Below are positions 6,813-13,968 of a stretch of DNA of 18,688 nt, one piece after another (positions within the stretch are counted from its first letter, which is position 1; each line of letters opens with the position of its first letter). Location of the stretch: assembly GCA_900545835.1 (NCBI GenBank), contig URBB01000032.1, positions 1 to 18,688 of the forward strand, read 5' to 3'. Below the pieces are notes generated by a model. That model did not search any database. It worked only from the letters and a program-made list of their open reading frames with translations, and had not been told where the DNA came from. The position numbers were made by a program, and so were the translations under genes. Origin of the DNA: an uncultured Collinsella sp. GTDB lineage: Bacteria > Actinomycetota > Coriobacteriia > Coriobacteriales > Coriobacteriaceae.

Positions 6813-7629
6813 GGTCGATCACATCCAGGCAGGCCTCGATGGGAAGGCCAGCCGACTTATCCTCCTGGTCGGCATTGCGCTCGATAAGCTCAGCCACCAC
6901 ACGCATGGCATCGGCCGTCGCGCGCTGCAGACTCCAACCGGCCATCACACGGCCGACGAGCACCGCCGAGAACGTGTCGCCCGTGCCCGGGAAATAAACC
7001 GGAATGAGCTCAAAGGGAATCGTAAAGTACTCCCCCGCCACATGGTCGTAACCGATAACCGCGTTCGTGCCATTGACTACGGCGCTCGTAATGACCACCG
7101 ACTTGGCACCCAGCTCGCGCACGGCGTCCACAAGGGCGCGGGCCTCATCGGGCGTAATTTGCTCTGCAATGGGCGTATCGGCAAGCAGGCACGCCTCGGT
7201 ATAGTTGGGCACCGCGTAGTCTGCGCACTCCAGCAGGTGCCTCATGAGACCGATCGTGGACTCGGGCACGCCCGCATAGAGCTTGCCGTTGTCGCCCATG
7301 ATGGGGTCAACGAACACCTTGGTGCCCTTTTGCGCACGGCGGTGGCAAAAGTCCGAGATGATGCGCGTCTCTTCCTCGGTCACGATAAAGCCGGTCGAGA
7401 TGGCGTCGAACTCAAAGCCGAGCTCCTCCCAGATAGCGAGGCTCTGGCGCACGTACTCCGTGGTGTCGTGGATGTAGAACTTGGGGTAGTTGAGCGTGTC
7501 GGAAACGAGCGCCGTCGGCAGGTTATGGATACGGTAGCCCATGTGCGACAGCACCGGCAGCATGGCGGAAAGCGCGACCTTGCCGTAGCCGCACATATCG
7601 TTAATCAGCAGCAGCTGAGTATTCTTCAT
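6805..7629 (-). CDS. Pyridoxamine/pyridoxal kinase (PdxK/PdxY/ThiD-like)
   Basis: Ribokinase-fold kinase of 274 residues that would phosphorylate pyridoxal, pyridoxamine or pyridoxine in vitamin B6 salvage. The N-terminus INDMCGYGKVALSAMLPVLS and LPTALVSDT match the pyridoxal kinase pattern. VDPIMGDNGKLY is the family's metal/nucleotide-site motif, and GTGD (215-218) supplies the anion hole and catalytic Asp218. The start at 7629 has GGGGG 6-7 nt upstream; the frame continues to 7896 but that extension has no family character. The Cys-rich small gene overlaps its 3' end by 8 nt. A 7-bp perfect hairpin sits in its leader. Hydroxymethylpyrimidine kinase activity (ThiD) is possible in such enzymes, so I leave the symbol blank. 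Confidence 0.9.
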   Translation of the reverse strand: MKNTQLLLINDMCGYGKVALSAMLPVLSHMGYRIHNLPTALVSDTLNYPKFYIHDTTEYVRQSLAIWEELGFEFDAISTGFIVTEEETRIISDFCHRRAQKGTKVFVDPIMGDNGKLYAGVPESTIGLMRHLLECADYAVPNYTEACLLADTPIAEQITPDEARALVDAVRELGAKSVVITSAVVNGTNAVIGYDHVAGEYFTIPFELIPVYFPGTGDTFSAVLVGRVMAGWSLQRATADAMRVVAELIERNADQEDKSAGLPIEACLDVIDHE

Positions 7630-7651
7630 GAGAGTCCCCCTTGAGTCGGGC

Positions 7652-7669
7652 GCGGCGCAGTAGCGCCGC
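7652..7669 (-). promoter_or_regulatory. GC-rich leader hairpin of the kinase gene
   Basis: GCGGCGC (7652-7658) and GCGCCGC (7663-7669) are perfect arms around AGTA, about 23 nt before the kinase start codon and just outside its ribosome site. A TACACT hexamer at 7679-7684 on the minus strand could be the -10 box, which would put the hairpin in the 5' leader. No riboswitch class is recognisable. Confidence 0.35.
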
Positions 7670-7838
7670 AGTGTGACTAAGTGTAGCGCAGGGGACGTTG
7701 CGAGCGGAGTCGAGCAGTGCGAAGAGCAGATTGTTGCGGAAAGGTTTCGGAAAATGACCCCTTTTTTCCTCCGTCCCCAAGGGATTACATGCACCGAAAC
7801 GGACCGTGGCGGAATCACGGGTTGAGGACGGACAGCGA

Positions 7839-7936
7839 AAACGCTCCTAAGCGAGCAAGGTGGCGTGAAAGAGGAGGGCATAGGCCTTGTGGCCATGCCC
7901 GACGATTGAACGCCAGATTGCCGCTTAGGAACGTTT
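7839..7936. repeat. Long nested hairpin, copy 2 of a three-copy family
   Basis: The outer stem is AAACGCTCCTAAGCG (7839-7853) against 7922-7936, 14 of 15 paired. A middle stem pairs TGGCGT (7861-7866) with ACGCCA (7910-7915), and CAA with TTG beside it. The apical stem is GGGCATAGGCC (7876-7886), loop TTGT, then GGCCATGCCC (7891-7900). Its core closely matches the reverse complement of the element at 12313-12394: GAAAGAGGAGGGCAT and CATGCCCGACGA are shared. It lies between two divergent genes, so it is not a terminator for either. Confidence 0.8.
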
Positions 7937-7949
7937 GCAGCGTCGAGCG

Positions 7950-7977
7950 GTTACGGCGTTTGGTAAAACGCCGTAAC
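7950..7977. repeat. Perfect 12-bp hairpin upstream of the marR promoter
   Basis: GTTACGGCGTTT (7950-7961), loop GGTA, AAACGCCGTAAC (7966-7977). It is followed by TTAATAAGTTT, a poor U-tract, so it is at best a weak terminator of any transcript entering from the left. It ends 17 bp before the -35 box of the marR promoter. Confidence 0.6.
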
Positions 7978-7994
7978 TTAATAAGTTTGGTACC

Positions 7995-8023
7995 TTGACA
8001 TTCATTTCTCATGCTCCTAGATT
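7995..8023 (+). promoter_or_regulatory. Promoter of the marR-ABC operon
   Basis: TTGACA (7995-8000), perfect consensus, a 17-bp spacer, then TAGATT (8018-8023), four of six matches to TATAAT. Transcription would start near 8030, leaving a leader of roughly 45-50 nt before the marR start. The -10 box touches the left arm of the inverted repeat at 8022-8057. Confidence 0.65.
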
Positions 8024-8057
8024 AGTTAGGCACAAAACAATTCCACTACCTAACTAA
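8022..8057 (+). promoter_or_regulatory. Probable MarR operator
   Basis: TTAGTTAGG (8022-8030) and CCTAACTAA (8049-8057) are perfect 9-bp inverted arms with an 18-bp spacer. The left arm overlaps the -10 box and presumed start site; the right arm lies in the leader. MarR proteins usually bind such repeats over their own promoters, so autorepression is the natural inference. The 27-bp arm-to-arm spacing could mean two dimers or one site per arm. Confidence 0.6.
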
Positions 8058-8078
8058 AGAAAGGAGCGAAGATTAGAT

Positions 8079-8582
8079 ATGTGTGTTGAACCACACGCCC
8101 ATCCGCATGAACCCGGCGACGACCCCTCGCAGCCGGTAGACGAGCCCGAGACTCAGTCCAAGGAGGACCGTCTCGCCAAGAGAATCCTCCATGGGCTGGG
8201 GTTTTGCGGCCATTACATGCATTTTCACGGCGGCGGCATATCTGGCAAGGCGCCTATTGTCTGCCTACTCGCCAAGCAGCCGACCGGCGAGCTGTCCCAA
8301 CAGGAGCTCGGCATGCACTTCGACCTCAAGCCGGGGTCCCTTTCCGAGATTCTGTCCAAGCTCGAACTGGGCGGTCTTATCGAGCGCAGTCGCAATCCCA
8401 AAGACCGTCGGCAGCTCACCATCCGCCTGACCGATGCGGGATGGGAAAAGGCCCGCGTTGAGCAGGCAGCCCGCATTCGCTTTAGAGAGCAGGCCTTTGG
8501 TGCCCTCACCCACGACGAGCGCGAGCAGCTCGCCGAAATGCTCGAGAAAATCCGTGTAACCTGGGAGGAACTGGATGATTAA
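8079..8582 (+). CDS. MarR-family transcriptional regulator
   Basis: Cytoplasmic winged-helix repressor of 167 residues, expected to act as a dimer. The winged-helix core runs from LSQQELGMHFDLKPGSLSEI (helix-turn-helix) to NPKDRRQLTIRLTDAGWEKA, the DxRR wing and following helix typical of MarR. The N-terminal 30 residues are rich in His, Pro and Asp and probably disordered. A Cys/His cluster CGHYMHFHGGG (about residues 43-53) stands where other members bind ligands; metal or oxidant sensing is only a thought. AAAGGAG lies about 12 nt upstream, somewhat far, but no better start is visible. Its stop overlaps the start of the first ABC gene (ATGATTAA), so it is the first gene of the exporter operon. 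Confidence 0.9.
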   Translation: MCVEPHAHPHEPGDDPSQPVDEPETQSKEDRLAKRILHGLGFCGHYMHFHGGGISGKAPIVCLLAKQPTGELSQQELGMHFDLKPGSLSEILSKLELGGLIERSRNPKDRRQLTIRLTDAGWEKARVEQAARIRFREQAFGALTHDEREQLAEMLEKIRVTWEELDD

Positions 8583-10389
8583 AACCCTCATGGGCAGCAT
8601 CCGCGACTATATAAAAGTCACCGTTGCCACGCCGTTGCTCGTGCTTGGCGAGGTGCTCTGCGAGATGCTGATTCCATTTATCACCGCCAACCTGATCGAC
8701 GCCATCAAAGATGGCACCACCGTAGCCGAGATGCTTCCCACCGCGGGCTTTTTGGTGCTCATCGCGCTGACGTCGCTTGCTTTTGGCGCCGCTGCCGGCG
8801 TCACCTGCAGCCATGCGAGCTGCGGCTTCTCCAAGAACCTGCGTCACGACCTGTTCTACAAGATCCAGACGTTCAGCTTTGCCAACATCGATGAGTTCTC
8901 GAGCTCCTCGCTCGTCACGCGCCTGACCACCGATATCAACAACGTGCAGCAGGCCTTTATGATGATCATCCGTATCGCCGTGCGCGCGCCGCTGGTATTG
9001 ATCTTCGCCTTTACCATGGCATTTATCATGGGCGGCAGCGTCGCCATGGTCTACCTGGTCATCATTCCGCTGCTGGGCTTTGGGCTGTTCTTTATCATCT
9101 TTAAGGTGCGTCCCATCTTCTCGCGCGTGTTCCACAAGTACGACGCCCTTAACGAGTCCGTCGAGGAAAACGTCACCGGCATGCGCGTGGTCAAGAGCTA
9201 TGTGCGCGAAGACTTTGAGAAGGAGAAGTTCGCGACCGCCGCACGCGACGTCCAAATGGACTTCACCCGCGCCGAGAAGCTGCTGGCCTTTAACAACCCC
9301 ATGATGAACATCTGCGTCAACGGCGCGTTCGTCGTCATCATCTACCTGGGCTCCAAGCTCATCATCACGAGCCAGGGCACCCTGTTCGACGTGGGCCAGC
9401 TCTCCTCGATCTTTACCTATGGCTTCCAGATCCTTATGAGCCTGATGCAGCTGTCGATGATCTTTGTCATGGTGACCATGGCCGACGAATCGGCGCACCG
9501 CATCACCGAGGTGCTAGCCGCCGAGCCCACGATCGCCGATCCCGCCGAGCCCGTGCTCGAGGTTGCCGACGGTTCCATCGACTTTGACCACGTGAGCTTT
9601 AAGTATTCCGCGCATGCGAAGCGCCAGGCGCTCGACGATATCGACCTGCACATTAAGAGCGGCGAGACCATCGGCATCATCGGCGGCACCGGCTCGGCCA
9701 AGTCCACGCTTGTAAACCTCATCGCCCGCCTGTACGACGCCACCGAGGGCACCGTGCGCGTGGGAGGCATGGACGTGCGCGACTACGACTTGGACGCCTT
9801 GCGCCACCAAGTGGCCATGGTGCTACAGAAAAACGTGCTGTTTAGCGGCACCATCGCCGAGAATCTGCGCTGGGGCGACCCGAACGCCACCGACGAGGAG
9901 GTCCGCGAGGCGGCACATCTGGCCTGCGCCGACGAGTTTGTCGACGGCTTCCCCAAGGGCTATGACACCTGGATCGAACAGGGCGGCTCCAATGTCTCGG
10001 GCGGTCAGAAGCAGCGCCTGTGCATTGCGCGCGCCCTGCTGCGTCGCCCCAAGATCTTGATCCTGGACGACTCCACCAGCGCCGTCGACACCAAGACCGA
10101 CGCCAAGATTCGCGCAGGGCTGGCAAGCTATCTGCCCAACACGACCAAGCTCATCATCGCCCAGCGCATTAGCTCCGTGCAGGACGCAGACCGCATCATC
10201 GTCATGGAGGGCGGCCGTATCGCGCAGATCGGTAACCACGACGAGCTGCTCAAGACGAGCGAGATCTACCGCGAGACCTTCACCTCGCAGAACAAGATGT
10301 CTGCCGAGGGCGAAGAGGCCGTCGAAGCCGACACCGAGGCATCCGCAACACAAGCTCAGACCCAGGAAGGAGGCGAGGCACATGAGTAA
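8575..10389 (+). CDS. ABC exporter half-transporter, degenerate-site subunit
   Basis: Membrane exporter subunit of 604 residues: six membrane segments in about 1-310, then a nucleotide-binding domain. Walker A is GGTGSAKS (370-377). The signature NVSGGQ (473-478) is canonical. Walker B ends Asp498-Asp499, so the catalytic Glu is replaced by Asp, and the switch His is replaced by Gln530 (IIAQR). These changes mark the subunit whose Walker motifs form the non-hydrolytic site of heterodimeric exporters such as TM287/288 or BmrCD. The C-terminal 40 residues are acidic and Glu/Ala/Thr-rich. GGAGG precedes the ATG, which overlaps the marR stop by 8 nt; its own stop overlaps the next gene likewise. 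A multidrug or peptide substrate is likely but not shown. Confidence 0.94.
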   Translation: MIKTLMGSIRDYIKVTVATPLLVLGEVLCEMLIPFITANLIDAIKDGTTVAEMLPTAGFLVLIALTSLAFGAAAGVTCSHASCGFSKNLRHDLFYKIQTFSFANIDEFSSSSLVTRLTTDINNVQQAFMMIIRIAVRAPLVLIFAFTMAFIMGGSVAMVYLVIIPLLGFGLFFIIFKVRPIFSRVFHKYDALNESVEENVTGMRVVKSYVREDFEKEKFATAARDVQMDFTRAEKLLAFNNPMMNICVNGAFVVIIYLGSKLIITSQGTLFDVGQLSSIFTYGFQILMSLMQLSMIFVMVTMADESAHRITEVLAAEPTIADPAEPVLEVADGSIDFDHVSFKYSAHAKRQALDDIDLHIKSGETIGIIGGTGSAKSTLVNLIARLYDATEGTVRVGGMDVRDYDLDALRHQVAMVLQKNVLFSGTIAENLRWGDPNATDEEVREAAHLACADEFVDGFPKGYDTWIEQGGSNVSGGQKQRLCIARALLRRPKILILDDSTSAVDTKTDAKIRAGLASYLPNTTKLIIAQRISSVQDADRIIVMEGGRIAQIGNHDELLKTSEIYRETFTSQNKMSAEGEEAVEADTEASATQAQTQEGGEAHE

Positions 10390-12301
10390 GGCAACGACCG
10401 CCGAGCGCGCGCTCAACCGCAAGGGTGGCACCATGTCGCGCCTCATCAAGACGCTCTTTGGCTTCTACCCCGTGCTTTTGCCCCTCGTCGTCGTCGGCGT
10501 GGTGCTCTGCGCCATCATCAACTCCATCGGCGCGACCTTCCTTCAGAGCGCTCTGCAGATTATTAGCGAATCGTGGCAGTCGGGCGATTGGGAAGCCGCA
10601 CAGCCCAAGATCGCACAGCTCGTGACCACCCTCGCCTGCATCTACGGCATCGGCATCCTGTCCTCGCTCTTCTGGAACCGCGCCATGGCCATCGTCACGC
10701 AGGGCTCGCTGGAGAAGCTGCGCGAGAAGATGTTCAACCGCATGCAGGACCTGCCGATCCGCTACTTCGACACGCACCAGCGCGGCGACATCATGAGCCA
10801 CTACACCAATGACATCGACACGCTGCGCCAGATGATCAGCCAGTCGCTGCCCAACCTGCTCATGACGGTCATCGTCATCGTCACGGTGTTCTTTATCATG
10901 CTGTACTACAGCGTGTGGATGTGCTTGGTCATTATTGCCGGCGTCGCCTTTATGACCTTTATGACCAAGCTGCTCGGCTCCAACTCCGCGCGCTTCTTTA
11001 TTGCGCAGCAGACCGAGCTCGGCGTGGTCGAGGGCCATATCGAGGAAGTCATGAACGGCCAGAAGGTCGTCAAGGCATTCTGCCACGAGTCTGCCGCCGA
11101 GGCCGATTTTGACGAGCGCAACGAAAAGCTCTTCGAGGTCTCGCAGAAGGCCAACATGTACGCCAACATCCTCATGCCCATCCTTATGAACCTGGGAAAC
11201 TTGCTCTACGTGCTGGTCGCACTGGCAGGCGGCATTTTCCTGGCGCTGGGCGTGCCCAACCTGAGCATCTCGGGCATGGCGCTGTCCATCGCCGTCGTGG
11301 TGCCGTTCCTCAACATGACCAAGCAGTTCTGTGGACAGATCGGCCAGATCTCGCAGCAGATCAACGCCGTGGTCATGGGCCTCGCCGGCGCCGACCGCAT
11401 CTTTGAGCTCATCGACGAGGAACCCGAAGCCGACGAAGGCTATGTGACGCTCGTCAACGCGCAGGTGAACCCCGATACCTGGCAGCTCGAGGAGGCCGAC
11501 CACCACACCGGCATGTGGGCGTGGAAACATCCGCACCGCGCAACCGGCGAAATCGAGTACGTGCCGCTGCGCGGCGACCTGGTCATGGACAATGTGGACT
11601 TTGGCTACACGCCCGACCACGAGGTGCTGCACGGCGTGTCCGTGTTTGCCAAGCCGGGCCAGAAGGTCGCGTTTGTCGGCGCCACCGGTGCCGGTAAGAC
11701 GACCATCACCAACCTCATCAACCGCTTCTATGACATTGCCGACGGCAAGATCCGCTACGACGGCATTAACGTCAACAAGATCCGCAAGGCCGATCTGCGC
11801 CGCTCGCTGGGCGTCGTGCTACAGGACGTGAACCTGTTCACCGGCACCGTGATGGATAACATCCGCTACGGCAATCTGGACGCTACCGACGAGGAGTGCA
11901 TCGCGGCGGCCAAGCTCGCGGGCGCGGACGACTTTATCACCCGCCTGCCCGACGGCTACGACACCATGCTCACCGGCAACGGCGCACAGCTGTCGCAGGG
12001 CCAGCGCCAGCTGATCTCGATCGCACGCGCCGCCGTCGCCGATCCGCCGGCGATGATCCTGGACGAGGCCACGTCGAGCATCGATACCCGCACCGAGGCC
12101 ATCGTGCAAGCCGGCATGGACAAGCTCATGGAAGGCCGCACGACGTTTGTCATCGCGCACCGCCTGTCCACCGTGCGCAACTCCGACGCGATCATCTGTC
12201 TGGATCACGGCCGCATCATCGAGCGCGGCAACCACGACGAGCTGATTGCCAAGCGCGGGTATTACTACCAGCTCTATACCGGAGCGTTTGAGCTGGAGTA
12301 G
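10382..12301 (+). CDS. ABC exporter half-transporter, consensus-site subunit
   Basis: Partner subunit of 639 residues with six membrane segments in about 15-330 and a nucleotide-binding domain from about 400. Walker A GATGAGKT (433-440), Walker B with catalytic Asp561-Glu562 and switch His593 are all canonical, while the signature is LSQGQ (537-541) rather than LSGGQ. So this subunit supplies the active Walker site and the weak signature, the exact complement of the preceding subunit. A Trp/His-rich insertion of about 45 residues (NPDTWQLEEADHHTGMWAWK region) joins the two halves; similar linkers occur in related exporters of Gram-positive gut bacteria. AAGGAGG lies about 8 nt before the ATG at 10382, which overlaps the previous stop (ATGAGTAA). 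A long hairpin and a strong terminator follow. Confidence 0.94.
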   Translation: MSKATTAERALNRKGGTMSRLIKTLFGFYPVLLPLVVVGVVLCAIINSIGATFLQSALQIISESWQSGDWEAAQPKIAQLVTTLACIYGIGILSSLFWNRAMAIVTQGSLEKLREKMFNRMQDLPIRYFDTHQRGDIMSHYTNDIDTLRQMISQSLPNLLMTVIVIVTVFFIMLYYSVWMCLVIIAGVAFMTFMTKLLGSNSARFFIAQQTELGVVEGHIEEVMNGQKVVKAFCHESAAEADFDERNEKLFEVSQKANMYANILMPILMNLGNLLYVLVALAGGIFLALGVPNLSISGMALSIAVVVPFLNMTKQFCGQIGQISQQINAVVMGLAGADRIFELIDEEPEADEGYVTLVNAQVNPDTWQLEEADHHTGMWAWKHPHRATGEIEYVPLRGDLVMDNVDFGYTPDHEVLHGVSVFAKPGQKVAFVGATGAGKTTITNLINRFYDIADGKIRYDGINVNKIRKADLRRSLGVVLQDVNLFTGTVMDNIRYGNLDATDEECIAAAKLAGADDFITRLPDGYDTMLTGNGAQLSQGQRQLISIARAAVADPPAMILDEATSSIDTRTEAIVQAGMDKLMEGRTTFVIAHRLSTVRNSDAIICLDHGRIIERGNHDELIAKRGYYYQLYTGAFELE

Positions 12302-12312
12302 TTCGGCTCGCC

Positions 12313-12394
12313 GAGATGGCCGATTTGCCGCTCATTCGTCGGGCATGACCCTAAGGTCAATGCCCTCCTCTTTCGGGGCAAATCGACTCATCTC
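12313..12394. repeat. Long nested hairpin, copy 3 of a three-copy family
   Basis: Outer stems are GAGATG (12313-12318) with CATCTC (12389-12394) and CGATTTGCC (12321-12329) with GGCAAATCG (12377-12385). The apical stem is GGGCATGACC (12341-12350), loop CTAA, then GGTCAATGCCC (12355-12365). The element is inverted relative to copy 2: its reverse complement shares GAAAGAGGAGGGCAT and CATGCCCGACGA with it. It starts 11 bp after the ABC operon stop and ends before the terminator, so it would be in the 3' end of that mRNA. Confidence 0.8.
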
Positions 12395-12428
12395 AGCGAC
12401 CCAAACACAATGCGCCGCAACGAATAAA

Positions 12429-12462
12429 GCCTCCGCAGCCACACGAGCTGCGGAGGCTTTTT
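12429..12462 (+). terminator. Rho-independent terminator of the marR-ABC operon
   Basis: GCCTCCGCAG (12429-12438), a 9-nt loop, and CTGCGGAGGC (12448-12457) pair perfectly over 10 bp and are followed by TTTTT. It lies 128 nt after the second ABC gene's stop. Confidence 0.92.
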
Positions 12463-12471
12463 CATGCCGGC

Positions 12472-12643
12472 CGGAAACCGTATCCCACTTTTCGGGCCCA
12501 AAATGGGATGCCGTTTCCCGCTGGACCCCCTCCGGGAAACGGCATCCCATTTCAAGGGGGTAAACCGGGATGTGATTTCCCCTAACGGCACCTTTGGGAA
12601 GCCGCATCCCACTCTAGACGCACAAAACGGGATGAGCTTTCCC
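12472..12643. repeat. 62-bp-period array of alternating inverted half-sites
   Basis: Six 15-bp half-sites alternate in orientation. Forward copies like GGGAAACGGCATCCC start at 12472, 12534 and 12596; reverse copies like GGGATGCCGTTTCCC start at 12505, 12567 and 12629. Both series have an exact period of 62 bp. Neighbouring half-sites can pair in either direction, giving mutually exclusive hairpins; the pair 12505-12519/12534-12548 is perfect. The units differ in sequence although the spacing is rigid. No coding frame looks real. The remaining gap to the GGDEF gene (12644-12833) shows only a possible promoter. Confidence 0.8.
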
Positions 12644-12739
12644 ATGGTGATCCAAGACCAGAAGCATGTCCGATAGCGCGGCCAGGTCAAGAACAACAAG
12701 GCAAGCGTCACGCCAATTTGGACGAGCGTCTGCTGCAGT

Positions 12740-12767
12740 TTGAGGCTGCTGGCCCATATGGTAGAGT
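12740..12767 (+). promoter_or_regulatory. Possible promoter of the GGDEF gene
   Basis: TTGAGG (12740-12745), a 16-bp spacer and TAGAGT (12762-12767) lie about 67 bp before the GTG start. Each box has four matches to consensus. No better candidate is visible between the repeat array and the gene. Confidence 0.35.
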
Positions 12768-12833
12768 TAACCACCCATGAATTTCAGCACACTGCGTGCT
12801 ACCTGTTCTTTTGTCATTTAGGGGAGTGAACTT

Positions 12834-13925
12834 GTGAATACTTCTGTCGCCAAGAAGGCCGGCCAGGCGGTGCGCCTGCTCATGATGGTGCTCACGGCAG
12901 TTCTCATCTTCTTCTTCATCAATGTTATGCTGCTCGTCTCCGATATCCAGGGCACGGCGCGTGTGGTCAACTACGCCGGTCTGGTGCGCGGTACCACGCA
13001 GCGAATCGTTAAGCTCGAGGATGCGGGCCAGCCTCAAGATGACCTGCTCAAAGCCGTGGATTCATACATCAACGGTTTGCGTTACGGAAGTGACGACCTC
13101 AACCTCGTCCGTCTCGACGACGATGAGTATCAGGCAAAAATGACCGAGCTTGCAAATTATTTTGATGAGCTTTGCACCGAGATCATCCGCGTGCGCGAAG
13201 TCGGCTATGAGAACACCGACATCATCTCCATGAGCGAGGAGTTCTTTGGCATTTGCGACGATGCTACGCGACTCGCAGAGGACTACTCTCAGGAGAAGGC
13301 GTCGGCGCTCAACTATCTCGAGGGCCTGGTAATCATCGACATCATGGGCTTGGTGGCGACCTTTGCGGTCGAACTTGTTCGCGCGGTGCGAACTGCCGCG
13401 CTCAATCGCGAACTGCAGAACAAAGTCTATCTCGACGAAGCCACAGGACTGCCCAACAAGAACAAGTGCGAGGAGGTCTTGGGGCAGGAGCAACCTGTCT
13501 CCGCGGAGGCGCCCGTTGCGGTGTGCGTCTTCGACCTTAACAATCTGCATACGGTCAATAACAGCTTCGGCCACGAGAAGGGCGACGAATACATCCGTTC
13601 TTTTGCCCAGCAGCTGGGGCGCGTGGCGTCGGAGACCTGCTTTGTGGGCCGCGACGGCGGCGATGAGTTTATCGCGGTGCTGCGAGATACCGATCGAGCT
13701 GCCGTGGAGTCCTGTCTCGCTCGGGTTCGCGCAAACGTGAACGAGTATTCCGAGACTCATCCCGACATGCCTATCAGCTATGCGGTGGGCTATGCGCTTT
13801 CCAGTGATTTTGATGAACCGCCTACGATGCGCGAGCTCTTTTCCCAGGCCTACAAAAACATGTACATCGACAAGAACCGCGTAAAGACAGCCGAGGCAGC
13901 CGGGCCGCAACGCGAGGACCGCTAA
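12834..13925 (+). CDS. Membrane-bound diguanylate cyclase (GGDEF protein)
   Basis: Makes the second messenger cyclic di-GMP from two GTP. The 363-residue protein has one membrane segment at about 13-36, an extracytoplasmic helical sensor part to about 162, a second segment at about 163-182, then a GGDEF domain. The sensor begins with VVNYAGLVRGTTQRIVKLE, which resembles the PilJ-type helical input domain (AG-x-x-R-x-x-x-QR). The domain shows the expected DEATGLPNKN, FDLNNLHTVNNSFGHEKGD and an intact GGDEF at 275-279. The positions of the RxxD product-inhibition site carry Ser and Cys instead, so feedback inhibition is probably absent. The GTG start at 12834 has GGGGAG 7 nt upstream. It appears monocistronic; no phosphodiesterase is nearby. 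Confidence 0.9.
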   Translation: MNTSVAKKAGQAVRLLMMVLTAVLIFFFINVMLLVSDIQGTARVVNYAGLVRGTTQRIVKLEDAGQPQDDLLKAVDSYINGLRYGSDDLNLVRLDDDEYQAKMTELANYFDELCTEIIRVREVGYENTDIISMSEEFFGICDDATRLAEDYSQEKASALNYLEGLVIIDIMGLVATFAVELVRAVRTAALNRELQNKVYLDEATGLPNKNKCEEVLGQEQPVSAEAPVAVCVFDLNNLHTVNNSFGHEKGDEYIRSFAQQLGRVASETCFVGRDGGDEFIAVLRDTDRAAVESCLARVRANVNEYSETHPDMPISYAVGYALSSDFDEPPTMRELFSQAYKNMYIDKNRVKTAEAAGPQREDR

Positions 13926-13968
13926 ACCCGTAGCAAAGGGTAGCTAATTTGGGACGGGACTCTTTTGG

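Larger units (their letters stand above)
7630..8078. other. 449-bp gene-free divergent region
   Basis: It lies between the divergent kinase and marR genes. I see no convincing coding frame. From left to right it holds the kinase leader with a GC hairpin (7652-7669), a T-rich stretch beside GTTTCGG/CCGAAAC arms (7744-7750, 7794-7800), arms TCCGTCC/GGACGGA (7770-7776, 7826-7832), the long nested hairpin (7839-7936), a perfect 12-bp hairpin (7950-7977), and the marR promoter and operator. The amount of pairing potential is unusual and could include a non-coding RNA. Confidence 0.6.

Noticed and set aside
7630..7896. N-terminal extension of the B6 kinase
   Set aside because: Gives residues unlike the family; the ATG at 7629 has a good ribosome site and the normal kinase N-terminus.
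7950..7977. Rho-independent terminator
   Set aside because: Perfect stem but followed by TTAATAAG rather than a run of T, and there is no upstream plus-strand gene to terminate.
10280..11632. Long minus-strand open frame (450 codons) opposite the second ABC gene
   Set aside because: Val/Asp/His-rich shadow with no recognisable domain; the plus strand has complete ABC motifs.
12472..12643. CRISPR array
   Set aside because: Half-sites alternate in orientation, are diverged and too few, and no cas genes are present.
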